Part shown: piece after piece, positions 13,201 through 27,239 of the stretch | Position numbering within the stretch: the first letter of the stretch is position 1 | Layout of the letters: each line of letters opens with the position of its first letter | Assembly (NCBI RefSeq): GCF_020184175.1 | Contig: NC_065532.1 | Location: 12,772,001 to 12,836,000, forward strand | Reading direction: 5' to 3' | Source: Aphis gossypii | Taxonomy: Eukaryota > Arthropoda > Insecta > Hemiptera > Aphididae | Length of the DNA: 64,000 nt | Position numbers and translations under genes: made by a program | Notes under the pieces: generated by a model | Databases searched by the model: none | Told to the model about the DNA's origin: nothing | The model's input: only the letters and a program-made list of their open reading frames with translations

Positions 13201-16200
13201 TATATAATAGTTTGCGTATTTATATATTATTATGTGTGCGACGAGTTCAATAAACTTAAAACCAACGATTATATTATATAGTATATACCTACCCACCGGG
13301 TTTTTATTCGTAATTTTTTTTTTACATATCGCACTACCTAACACGCCGCACACACACACACAAACATATGTAGGTATATATAGGTTGGATAGATTTTGCC
13401 CACTTATCATCGAGTGGGCAAAAGCCGCTGCAGCAGCTGATGACTATACGAAATATTATAACCATTGTTTTCTTCGTTATCACGAACGTGCTTTATATTC
13501 GTCGGCAAAAATATATTATACATATAGGTAGTATATAATACACCAAATCATATTATAAAAAAATGCATTCGTATATTAAATGCAAGATGCATAACAAACA
13601 TTATGTGCTTTAGACACTCGATTGGGGATGAATATAATATTTTTATGTTGTTTTGGGTTATTTGTTCAGGGTGGTAGTGTTTTTTAAAACAAACATTATA
13701 ACGAGTTCACTTTGACGCTGCATGACAGAGTTGTATTACCAGAGTTAGATAATAAGGGTAGTATTAAAGGGAAGCTATGGATAAACCAGCATTTCAAATG
13801 TGCCGCCGAGAAAAGCAGTAGTCAGTAAATACCGGAAATATTATATAGTTGTATTTAAACTATTAAAGCATATTTTAATGACATATTGTAGAATATTATA
13901 CTTAATATAAATGTATAATACGCTGTAAAACACATACAATATATACGCTTCCGAGTTATGAAAATTACTTTAAATTTAAATTCTCATAATTTAATTGTTT
14001 TAGTGCTTATTCAAAACTTATACTATTGGTTAAATGTGGTTTTGCATATATTGTACTCAAGTAAGTATATACATGATATTCGTTAGTTCGAATAATTTAT
14101 TAATTTTTTCAATTTCAAGTATAATTTTTAAAAAAATAAGAATATTTCATCTATGTTGATATCGTCTAATTTTCACAAAATAAATTAAGTAATCACCGAG
14201 TCAAGTACGTGGTGAATGGTGATAATAACTATAGATGGTTTTCCTTTAAAAATGTTTATATTTTTGTAAATACTATTACAATACGTTTATCAAAATATTA
14301 AAATATTTAAACATGTATTAATGTATTATAAAGGTATATAGTATAATCTCTTACTCTTATCATTGCATAAACTATTAATAAATAATAATATTTAATTTAA
14401 AATTGTTGAGGTACATTTATATACTCTGCCAATTAGGTACTTTTGTTGTATACTTATATAATATATTAATATAAAATAAATATGTAGGTATTTAATATTT
14501 TAACTTTTTATACCTTATGTACCTACTTTTATTTAATGTTTTCAACTTTTCAAGTAACAAAATTTAATCATAATATATAACACATGGAGTATTAATTAAA
14601 TTAGTTTTCTAAACACCTATTTTGCACATTACAGTATTATTAATTAAAGAGCGTAAGAAATGTATAATTATTTTAAATTGTTTAATTGCAAAAAAATTTA
14701 AAATGTGATATAAACTAATGAAAACTAAAAAGTAGAAAAATGTTAATGTCATTGAAAACATTGTTGAATACTATAATTATCTCATTATCCTGAATTTTAA
14801 ATTCAGTCCTGCAATAGTGCAATTCATATTTACTATTAGGACTGGTAGGAGTGTTGTAGGACAGGTTGGTATTTCAGTATTTGTATAATCTAAATGGATA
14901 CTTCATAATACCGTTAAGAATGCTATAATATCTCAACAAGTTGCATTCGCATAATATTATTCAATATTCACATTCGTTATACTACACGCATGATTGAAAT
15001 TGAAAATACGAAAAAAAAAACACCAACCGGAAAGTATTTAGGTACAGGTTACATATTATACTATATTGTTTTAATAAGACTACTATAAACTTAAAAAATC
15101 ATATACTATTTTGTACTTAAATTATTTTATAATTGTTCTTACTGACAAAATAACAGGATAATTGAGAACCTCTAAAAAAACAAACAGTCACAAAATAATT
15201 TACCTTAAATCATGATAGTGCTGTATGTTATTTTTTTAAACTTAAATTCGTACATTACTATTTCGATAACACATAAACATTATACAAGTGCGTATTGGCT
15301 ATTATTTTAAATACATATTTTATTATATAACCGTTATATCATATTATTATAGCTTAATTAATCATTGAAAAATAAATATTACGAATGTGCAAAGAATAAT
15401 AATTGTAAAAATCATATAATAGACACTAAAGTTGAAATACAGAAAACACATTTTTCAGAAAATTATCATTACGGCATAATAATATGTAAGCATTGTAAGC
15501 GGTATAATGTTGTCTTCAAAACAAAAGCGATCCTAAACCAATTTGTATAGTTTGAAGAAAAAGAAGTATTTATTTTGTATACAATGTATAATTGCTTATC
15601 ATAAAAAACTGGTTGATGGTTAAGAATTGAATAGTCAATTTTATTCACGTATAGGTAAGACAATAAAAAATATATACGTCACTGTAAAACCAATACATTC
15701 ATCGTTTCTTTCAGAATTAAAAATATAACACTTACACATGCAATTACCTATACAACACATAAATAAATTTAATCAGATAAAATTCTATTGAATTATTATT
15801 AATTTTTGTATAACATTAAATTTATAATATTTTACAATACAATTATAGGTATTATGACAAATTACAAGAAAACGAAGTATTTAAATAATCGTAACCCTGT
15901 GCAGACACTACTGAAGCTTTCATAGTTTCATGTACGTATAATTATTGATGTAATATCTTATGTACATACATGGCTTTTTGAACACTTGGCTTTTTGTCAG
16001 CAAACTATAAATAGAATATATATCGAAAGGTAGACAGTGCCTGATGTAACATCAATATCTATGTAGTGTAACGAATGGACAAACCTGTCGGAAAAATAGA
16101 AGAAAAAATGAAAGGTGAACAGTAACAATACAAATAATATGTATATACCAATATTATATACTCGTACGGACATAGGTTATTTAATAATTTGTTATTTAAT

Positions 16201-18780
16201 TGAAAGTACGAGTAAAAAAAAACTGATATTTATGGACAGCCGTACCATATGTTAGTCGTGAAATTTTTTCTGGTAAGGTCAATAATCAGGAGCATTGTGT
16301 TTTAATCGTTTTTAGAGTTCAGATAATGGGTACACACATTTAATTTTCCTTTATATATATAAAGTATATGTACATATATACTCCATGTATATATAGTAAC
16401 TAAAATACAATCTTTTTTGGACAAATTTTATCATTAATGAAATTGGCGAACTATACAATAATGTAATACATGGCAATACCTCCGTATTCCTACCTAATAC
16501 CTATTTATACTTTTCTCCATTGACGCGATGTATTCGGACAGGTAAAATTATATATTTTTTTTTTGCTCCACGCATCGATTTTGCACCTTTTTTTATTTGA
16601 GAATACTATTCTAGGATAACATCAATGAGACCGCCGAGGGTCAATCGATGTATACAATATTACAATAGGTGTCCGTTTCACACATTTCTCTCGTATAGGT
16701 ACGTATAAAATGTCGAGCAAATATAAAAAAAAATATGTATGTGTATAACCTTATGGCTAAAGAGAAAGAAATTTCACCGATATCCTCTCTGTAGCAGGTA
16801 ATTGGGGTTTTAGTTATTTCCGAAAAAAAAGTTATAACAACAATAAAAGGTCTTATTGCAAGTTATTTATTGCAATACGAATTTATACATGTAATATTGA
16901 AGATTCATTGTGATATTGTCACTCTTATACATTCATACTTTTTATTATTTATTTATATATGGTATTGATAGTACTACGGTTTATCGAAGGTTTTTATTTT
17001 GTGACCGAATATCTTTGTATGTATACTAAATACTTTTATTTTATATTGGGATAATACAATAGGAAACGTGAGTCATTAGAAATTATAATAATGATATTAT
17101 TTAATTGCCATTATATCAACTAATGGGATATAAATAACTCTAACGCAATTAAAAATATGCATTGAATGAAGTCCTATAAACCTATTTAATTTTTAATTTA
17201 TAACTTTTCGAGATAAAAATTGCTAATTATATTATTGTTGACTCTTCTTTCACTAACGAAGATGTATAATTATAGATTATATAAGTACTTTACGATCAAA
17301 CCAAATATAAATATAGGTAGTTAAAAGTTATAAATAGTTATATTGAGTTTTGAATTTTTATTGGTGCTTACATATACTGTAATATAAATTATAAACATGA
17401 GTAAAAATAATAATTTATTGTATAATTACTATAACTGTATAAGCTAAAAAACGATGATATAACTTTATACTCCACTTTAATTCAAGTACTCACAATTTAA
17501 AAATAGTTTAGGGTTACTTTAAATTAGTTTTAAAAATAATTCAACGCAGTTTACTAAACAAATATTTGATAATTTATTAAGTGAAATAAAATAAATGATA
17601 ATATGTGACATAACTATATGCGTGTATAAAATAACTATACAAAGTGAATATTATAGTAACACGGACGCACGGTAAGGTATTTCTGCGTATTTCAAACTTG
17701 CGAGGTTTAAAAAAATATCCATATCTTACAATTATTAATGTAAATATAATGCTGAGATGATAGTCATTGGAATATCCAAATTTACATATATACGGTGGCA
17801 GCGTGAAATATTTTATTTTTGTGACAAATATTGCTGTTAGAGGTCGATCACCACCACCATCTGAATTTTATAACACAGATCCGTGGGGGCTTCACACCCC
17901 ACACCCCAATTAACAATTCTACAACAATAATATACTTTGTTACAGTGGTTTTATATTTTATAAATATCAGAAAATAATAAAATTACAGTCATGTTTATGT
18001 ATCTCAATATTTCATGTATAAGTACATAAATCCAGAGAAAAAACAACTGGACTAACAAATTAAGCATCGAGCCAAGCCAAGTTAAACATATCACTTAGAA
18101 TCAAAATAATGTAAGTCTATATATTATTATATAATATACTCTGTAGGATTTTTTTTTTTTTAATTATAGAAAATTGAAAAATATCAACATTATTTTATTT
18201 TCATAAAAAAATATTTTGTTAAAAATTTTAATATTGCATTGTTTTGGAGATATAATAATTCGTTGCTGTATTAAAAACGCATAAATAATTATACAATTAT
18301 TTCCTTACAAATTACAATTCAAAATATATGTTTCTGATCCGATGTTTTTTTTCCAACAAAGGTTTTGGTTTCCTTCCAGTCGCAAAATAATTAAAAATTA
18401 AAGAATAATGTCAAATCGATTTACACGTAATTTCATTCGTCATCGTCATTTCAAATGCGAGAATATCGCTGCTTTGTATAAACCTATACTACGAACGGTA
18501 AAGCATGTGATTTTTTCAAATTCAAACGTCTAGTATTCGAGTTATGTAAGAGAAACAACTTGGTAAGAACGAGTTAAACGCGCATATAACGTACGATATT
18601 ATAACTATACGTCAACTACGCATTAAATTCGATATTATTACATCAACGCGATAAAGTGCGCGGTGAACAATGTTTAAAGAAATAGGTTATATTTTTTCAA
18701 GTTTAAGCAAACAATATGCGTAACCGTGATAAGTATACAACTCGTATAATATATAATATACAACGTAGTTTATTATTGTT
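7230..18780. other. intergenic, AT-rich with a GC-richer patch at 10.2-11.6 kb
   Basis: No gene recognised. The 10.2-11.6 kb patch has raised CpG, CA/CG dinucleotide runs and a poly(A) tract at about 11179-11195. Around 12810-12840 there is a CG/GT run. The only coding-like trace is the - strand fragment at 12.1-12.4 kb. Confidence 0.55.
12100..12390 (-). pseudogene. possible decayed coding fragment
   Basis: Read on the - strand, this segment gives coding-like pieces in two overlapping frames, for example LRRWYEDWNRIITASGKPQ followed by LLLDFNELFS and a stop, with further readable sequence after it. Complexity and GC are higher than in the flanks. The pattern suggests a broken ORF of unknown origin (gene or transposon). 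No family recognised. Confidence 0.15.
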
Positions 18781-19139
18781 TTGCCTTCAAGTGGCGGACA
18801 GGCCCTTTTTCGTAATATAACATCGGACGAATTTATCGTTATTTATTATATTATATTACAAAAACTACGACGACGAGACGTACGTCCAGCTCATCCTTCG
18901 CGGCTGCGTCATCTCCGTCGTCGTCTATATAGTGCAGTATACTACGTAATACCGTAGACGACACACGCACATAATATTTATACGCGTAATACATAATATA
19001 TATATATATATATATACATCACGTTTGCTGGGTGTATAATGTTTATATATATGTAGGACCGATGTCACAGTCGCACACCGATCAATCGATTATACCGTTA
19101 CGTGGCGGCATATAATATGTGTCCTTCGCGCGAGAGCAC

Positions 19140-19187
<48 letters not shown>

Positions 19188-20035
19188 GTAGGAAAGAAAA
19201 TATAAAAAACAACCAATGCCGCCGCCGCCGCCGCTGACTATAATATAGGTCATTTGTACGTTCCTGTCGCCGCCGCCGCCGCCGTCTCCTCCGTCCGCGC
19301 GGTCGATTCCCCCTTTGGAAACCGGTTGCGCGCCCAACTTGTGACGGAGGGGCGGTAGCGGGGGTGGCCGCAGCTTGTGTGCTTGTGCCGCGCAGTGGAC
19401 TTCGGTGACACGCGCGCGCGGACCTCGCGCAAGCGCAATCGCACGCCGAGGGAATACGCGCGCGGAGGGAATAATTGCCGTGCCCGTTATGTAGTCGTAG
19501 TCATCGCGCGAGACCGGAGCCGCGGTCGGGAATTTAGTGGGAGCCGATCGTCGCCGCCGCCACGTAATAATGTTAAGTATAATATATAATAATATCGTGA
19601 TAACAAGAAGCGGGAGGTGAACGAGGTGGGGAAGGGGGGAGTGATTTTACCGTTACCGGGTCACTCGCTTTTCCGCTACACCGCTGCTGACCGTAAAGCG
19701 GCGGCGGTTGTGATGATGATGACGATGACGATGACGACTGCGCGCACGATGACAACGATGAGTCGATGACGATGATAATGTAGTTATATACGGGAAAGAA
19801 AATAATAATAGTAATAATAAAGTGCATGTGGGCGTGTACCGTTATTCGGTTACGTTAACTCGATATATTATTATTATTATTATTATTATTACTGCAGTCG
19901 CGGACGCGAGGGAAAGAGAAAGAGGGAATAGGAAGAAGAATGAGAAGAAAGAGAAGAAAGGTTTTTCTATTATCGAATTTTCTACGACGCCACAACTCGT
20001 AAGTGCGTTCTTACGAAAAACATTTCTCCCATAAC
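18780..20035. other. GC/CpG-rich block, no gene recognised
   Basis: An abrupt rise in GC and CpG with GCC, GT, GAT and TTA repeats, then a purine-rich GAAAGAG stretch (19910-19965). Frames on both strands are open because stops are rare in GC-rich repeats; none has a recognisable domain. It could be an unmethylated CpG-type promoter or enhancer. Confidence 0.5.
19145..19184. repeat. (GT)20 microsatellite
   Basis: A GT run of about 40 bp at the left side of a GC-rich block containing GCC repeats at 19218-19233 and 19270-19284. Confidence 0.95.
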
Positions 20036-20888
20036 AGAATGTTGTTTATGTTATGAGTAATTTTTTTTTTTCCCGTTCTTTCTTCGAAAGTATTTTGTGT
20101 TTACGTTCTGTGTATTGCGAAATTCGTTTTTTCGTTGCCATTATTATTATTATTATTTACATCAAACCATAACACAAACGCGTCTTAGTGCGTATTTTTG
20201 TATAGGTACCTGACATATAGGTACCTATTATAATGTACTATACATAATATGACATAATTTTGGTTTGTTCGTGAAAACTTTGCAAATAAATAAATAAAAT
20301 AATTCATTCTTATAACTAATAAAATAATAATACAAAACAGACAGGGTGACTAGCTCAAAATATCATTAAAATGATGACCATACTTCAATTTTGAATATTC
20401 TCTAGTCTAGACGATAGATTATAAACGTAGTTTTAAATTACCCAACCACTTGACAGCTTCTTTCTGGCTCTGCTTTATGAAGTATTCGGTTGATGCCACA
20501 TTGCCATCACCCTAGCTATACTACATATTATAATAATATTTACACCAAAGAATCAAACCCAAGCACGTATAGGTATAGGTATATTATAAAAAAATGCTTT
20601 TAACCGAATAGAATCGTATAATAGATACAATTTTATAAACACCAAAAAAAAAGTCAAAATGATATACGTCATTTTGTTTGAAACAATTCTGGATGAAAAC
20701 AATAGAAAAACTATAATTAACGAAAGAATTTTTTTTTCACTTTGCGAATTCGCCAAAACGGTAGTCGATTGTTCTGTCTTGACACTTTCAGTATTACGCG
20801 ATAGTCTCGAGGGAGGCATTCACAGATGGATCAATAGATAAGAGTGTATAGGTCATCAACGTTAAATAACTTTTCTGAATAATGTGTT

Positions 20889-21128
20889 GTGTTAGAACCG
20901 GTTTATTTTTATAATGATCAACTCGACCTGCGAGTGGTTTTGGATGCAGCCCCGAAAAAACAGAGGTCAAGGTCCAAAAAAAAAAGCCACGCTGATGGAC
21001 ATAAAACAAAAGCTATAAACCCTCCGCGCCCCACTCCGTTCCGAATAACCGCCTCGAAGCTTAAACACGACTATAAGGAGTATTTTTTGACCTTAACCAT
21101 CGGCGTGTTAAACTGGATCTTCGATGAG
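20889..21128 (+). other. exon-like GC-richer island of unknown identity
   Basis: After an acceptor-like TGTTAG the segment is open for about 80 codons and stops at a donor-like GATGAG|GTAATT (21129). The frame has coding-like character (a basic stretch KKQRSRSKKK, then LKHDYKEYFLTLTIGVLNWI), but I recognise no family. It also carries AGGTCA-type half-sites at 20964, 20970 and 21088, and one just upstream at 20850. It could be a lone exon of a long gene, a decayed gene, or a conserved regulatory element whose base composition mimics coding DNA. Confidence 0.25.
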
Positions 21129-24100
21129 GTAATTTCAAAATATTATATCACAACAAAAACCTTTAGGATGCAATTTCAATAATGGTTGTACGCGTATATT
21201 ATTAATACGTTTACTTGTAAACCATAACGGCATTATTTATTGTACGTTTGCATAAAATTACGCGTACTTATATGGTACTTTTAAATAAATTTATATTTTC
21301 GTGCAAAACACTAATTTATTAATAGTCTTACCTGCAATTTAATAATAATCATTAAATTGAAAGTTTGCGTATTTCAAATCGTTTAAGTAGACATTATTAT
21401 TTTATAATACAATAAAACTTCTAATTTGCAGTAATAATAAACGTATTCTAAGTACAACTATAGGTACTTATAAGTAAAGTGTTATTAGTTTATCACATTG
21501 TATTTATGATCGTAAATTAATATTTTAAACTAACTCGTTATAACTTAATGCAATGTTCAATGTCTCTTTGAGTTTAATTATAGATATGATATATGATTTA
21601 ATATCAATATTGTTTTAACTCATATAAAATGTATTTTTTTAAATTTTAATGATTCATTTATACATATTTTAAACATTTTTAATAAAATTTTTCTTTTAAA
21701 TAAATGCAATAATCAAAAAATAATAATTAATTATATACTATTATTAGTAATCAGTATTATCCATTTGATTATCAATGGTTTGATCTTATTAATTATTATA
21801 ACAATGTGTCATGATTAAAACTAACGTAGTGTATAATTTCATTGTTTTCATATTATACTCTTTTATGGCTATCACTTGTTTGTTCGTTGTGTTTACGAGT
21901 ACGATAGCTGTCGATATGCATACACAGAGCCTGATTTACCAAATATATGGCCCAGGACAAATTAAAAAATAAATTTTTATTTCAACAAAATAAGTAAATA
22001 ATATTACATAGTTAGTGATAGTCACCAGTGGGCCCAGGACAAATGTCTATTTTGTCAGTGCGTAAATATGGCCCCGTGCATACACTATATTAGTATAATA
22101 TTTTATAAATTGTAAATGATATAAATTCCTTCCTATAATACAGCAAACCATTTTTGGAGTTTTAATGAAAAAAAAAGAAGATTTATGTAATAATAATAAT
22201 ACACATTCAAGATTCTATTTATTTGTCACCATGAATTCCCGAAAGTGTTTTAGTACAGTTTAATTTCGTTCTTCGTATGATTACAACATTATAAGACTTG
22301 GCTTTTTTTTTTTTTTTTGAACAAGTACTTCAATATTTCTTTCACGTCTTTTGTTTAATCATCATAAGATGGCAAAATAAGATGAGTTCATAACACTAAA
22401 TGTCAGTGCGTTATTATATTATTATGCTGTTGTGTGTGACCCAAAACAACAAAGTACGACGAAATAAATAATAACTCACACTGATTGTATACCCAACGGC
22501 CGACACCGCCACCATCACCATCACCATTGGCCAAGACTGGTTTTAAACCGATTCATTCGAAGTGAAGTTTTATTATCAATAGACACATATTATATTGGTA
22601 TCTTCATTGTTCGGTTTTAATGAACACTCTTGATGGTGCCACGGGCTTGCAGATAATATTTGTGAGCGATCTCTCGTTAAAGTAACTCTATTTATTATTA
22701 ATATATTATTATCATCAGATCGTTCGAAAACTATATAATATGTACCTACCTATACCCATACGTATTATATAGCCATCATACATAATAATATGATACGATA
22801 TGTATAATATGTATGTAAATGATGAATTATTATCGATCTCCGGTGTTTTTCCTGTATATGATGTTCTATTGGATTCTTGACATAACCGCTTGTATAGGTC
22901 AGGTTTATATCTATCAGTTACGGGCAGTATGTAAATTTTTCGTGACGGTGACCAAAATAATACTTACATAACCGTAATAGTTCTGATAATAATAGTTAAA
23001 TATTTATTACACACGTATATAGGTAGGCACATCATAAAGATATTCCAATTAAAAAATAACTAATTATATAATAGTATTAGTGTTTCACGATTTTATAAAT
23101 ACATACCTATATGCATACAAATTACCGTGTATCGGTTTGACCTCAGCAGTCTGCCAGCATAATAAAATCATAGATAAAACTATTATAATATTATACTACT
23201 TTATTAAAAGAATATTATCTTTTTTAAAAAAAAAAAAAAACTTAGCTATATGTATGTTTAGTTTTCGAAATGATTTATCAGCAATAACACTGTTGTACCT
23301 ATCTATAGTAACGTTTTATTATTTTCATTTTGGGGCGTTATTAGATAAAACTAATTAACAAATAACAATCAATCACGTAATTTTATAATTATATATTAAT
23401 TCTTATGTCTATTTTATAAAAATTATTTATAAGGTCTATAAATACAGACAGGGTGGCACACCCTATAATAAACACGGTTGTTTTCTATGTTATACTATAA
23501 ATACTTTGATTATCGTAACTAACTAAATGTATCATAACGTTTTTAAAAACTATTTTTTTTTATTTTATCATTAAAAAATTGATTTTATTATTTTCATCGA
23601 GACATAAAAAAATATTTATATACGCTGTACTGCTATAGGTTTCTAATATTAAAACTAATTATGATCTATTTTTGCTCAAGTGTTTTAAAAATACTCACAG
23701 TTAAGTACTTTAAGTACCTACTTAAATTATCTAACTGTTATTAATACATTTTTATTTGTTGTCTTAATATTATACACGATATTCAGTTAGGATTACGATT
23801 TCGGTTTATTTTTCTGGGCTAACATAGATAAGTACGTAGGTACACACCGCTCGTGTAATAATGATAATAATATAATGTTTATTACATATTATTATTTAAT
23901 ACAAATATTATATAGGTAATAATAATTGTTCGCGTTATGATCGTGTGAAATCTATTTTTTTTTTAACCAGCAGTTGTGATCGGGAGACGGCAGGGAAGAA
24001 AAAAGGCAGTTATCGCACGGAAATAACGGGTTACGGGCACAACATCCGATTTTCTTCGCAAACTGCACAAAAACGCGGAACCAGTTTTTTTCTCCACGCC

Positions 24101-24132
24101 ATTCATTCATTATATATGATATATATATGAGT

Positions 24133-24134
<2 letters not shown>

Positions 24135-24197
<63 letters not shown>
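24135..24197. repeat. (GT)31 microsatellite
   Basis: An uninterrupted GT run of about 62 bp, the longest dinucleotide array in the window and a potential polymorphic marker and Z-DNA former. Confidence 0.95.
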
Positions 24198-24199
<2 letters not shown>

Positions 24200-27100
24200 A
24201 AGTTGATCGGAATTTCTTATTTTCATAAAACATTTTCATGGTATGGATGGAAAAAAATTATGAAAAAAAAATAAAATAAAAAATTTATTACACGCGATAT
24301 GTCCAAAGCACACGTATTTTCTGTAGGTACATGCCTGACGTGTAGGCCACATAATCAACACACTGATGAATCATAAATTATTATGCTTCTGCACACTCGG
24401 TCGAATGCAGTGTTAAGGTATTTTATTGTTATTAAATTTCACCGTCGTGTATACTGCAATTACTAACTAAAACGTAAAATATAGATAATAATTAAAAAGT
24501 AATATGCGACTGTTTGTGTATCGTATGTGGTATAGCTGTAAATTTGTAAAAACACGATTTCGATCGATATAGTGCATAATGTATTAATGTACACTTTTAC
24601 ACTAGTATAATACTATACTATATATGAATATTAAACTCGCACTAACAAATTCTTTATTATCGAATACTTAGATATAATGTATTGCTCGACGGCAGATTAT
24701 CATATTTTGTCATATTATTTAGGCTCTTACAAAATTTCACATTTTCACACCCGTCTTATAGACCTTTTAATCTCGTTTTCATATTATTATAGATACGACG
24801 AACGAAGAAATCCAACAGTCGTTTACAATGGTCGTTAAAACGTTAAAGACATTTGATTTATACGCTTATTTATCAAGTACATGGCATGTCATCAGGTTTT
24901 ATCTATGTATGTATAACACTTATTTTTATCAACACAACATTATATACATTATATGTTCATCTTTCTATAAGATACATTTTTATTTTGTAATACTAATTAC
25001 ATGTTTATTTATATAACGCTTTAATGACCATGTGGTGTATATAGAATGATTCGTTTCGAACTAATTTAATTTACAAAGTTCAAGGTGACTTAAAATAAAC
25101 GAGATGAAAAAAAAATCGATGAACACAATTAATATAGACAAATACACGCATACACATAATACTGTATGATATATCGGATAACCGTATCATTTTTCCGTCA
25201 GTGAAGTTTGTGCAGAGACGATTTAATTTTATTTATATTAGACTTATATTTAGTCAAATAAATTTCACATTTACGTGTTGACTGTCGAAATCCCGAAAAA
25301 TTTGAATTAAAATAATAATTACAAGATGTTGATAGTAGGTAGGTTCATCAATATTCGAGATCTTATGTAATATTATATAGTTATAACTTATAACTTATAA
25401 AATATGTTATATCATAATATAGACTAGCTATATTGTTGCGGTTGTCTGCGCGCGCGATGCACTAAAATTGCAGTTAACACCATGCAATCGTGTTGGTTTT
25501 ATGCATCATTACATTGTTATTATATATATACATATTAATGATTATATACCTACTTTTTATTATAATCATTGCAGTTACGTTGAGTGTAAAAAGTAAAAAC
25601 GAAACAGTCGCACTTCGCGCACACGCATTGCCCGCTTATAATGTGATGTACTGATTTAATTATAAAATTATTATAATATCCATACATATAGTATATTAAC
25701 ACGTTCTTATGATATGTAATTATATTAATGTTACACGATTACGCGTACTATTGTATTGAGATTCGCGCAAGTCGGCAAGTGCCGCACGGCCCGATGGACA
25801 ATATACATGTGCGCAACTTATTAGGGTAGGTAACCGTAAAATATCAACCCTCCTTCGAACAACGCTCCACTTCCAACCGAACGTAACTATAATCAGTTTT
25901 TAGATTTAAAACGTTTTAAATGCTGCTGCAGTCTTTGCAATTCGTGCAGTGATGACTGATGATTGATGGTTAGTTACACTATATAGTGATTATTTGCTTT
26001 GACATTTTTTATTTCGGTTCAGAAATATTATATATGGTGACTCAGTAATTAACTTATGTTCTGCAGACGGTTTTAATGACCCTGACATTTTGAATTTTTG
26101 GTGGCGCCTAGTTCTATCCTACAAAATTAACAAAAATCTTTGTACATGTGAATCTAATAACGAGAGAGTATAATACTACCTAGTACCTACAAAATATATT
26201 TTACATTCTGTAGTATTATAGTATTGTAGTATATAATGTATGTAGTGGCATAGTGTCGGTCGTTTTCGATTCAAATTCCGTATTTGTGCGTGTAAATAAA
26301 TCTACGACAAATATTGTATAAATTCGTTTTAGTATTGTCCATTGTTTAAGGTAAATGTAGAAATGTTAATAAAAATATATTATTGGAACGGATTCGATGC
26401 ACGATTTTCTTTTGGTTTGATAAAAATTCGCTGTAACGGTTATGGTCAAATCACCTCGTCGTGGTTGAGACGAAATACACAAGGTATTGTAGACAGAGAC
26501 ACGCGTTGATCATATTATATTCATTATGATAGCGCAGACGGTCTAGCCGTCATAGGTTATCAATTTATATAATATGTAGTCCTTATTTAATATACGTATA
26601 TATTAAAGAATACCACATGCTACACTATATTATTGAGATAATACAATATTAAACTGTTTTATGAGTTTTAACGCTCAGTTGATTCAAATAGTCAATGTAC
26701 CAGTTTTTTCTGCCTGACATTTGAACAAATTCACGATACGTATTATTTTTTGTTTACGAAACCTTTTTTCCGCTTGATACCATTGTCCGTCACAAAATAT
26801 TATGTAATTCCACTTGGATTTACCACGTATTTAACTCCGCGCGCGTTAAACGTGAACTACGCATATTTTTAACACGCGTCATTTTGGGTGGCTTTCACCT
26901 GCAGACACATATGAAATACGCAGGTCTAAAATCAAATCAAATTATATAATAATATGACTATTTCGATTTATTAACTAACAACAACACATGACGTGTCTTT
27001 CGCGAGTAGCCGACAAATCCATCTTAAAGGTGTAAAATTTAAAAATTTTGCTTCTAGGTGCACGTCTTCGCGGATGCGGATATCTGTACGCGTTATGCGT

Positions 27101-27239
27101 GTACCAAAATTCAGAAGTACGAGAGCGATAGGTCGCGAATCGCTACTACACACATAAACATTGCTTTTTATTAGACGGTATTTGTCGTTCCGTATAACGT
27201 GTGTAGTATACGATTTATACATATACACATAGGACGTCG

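Noticed and set aside
19098..19444. - strand frames with poly-Gly and Thr-His runs
   Set aside because: Direct translation of GCC and GT microsatellites.
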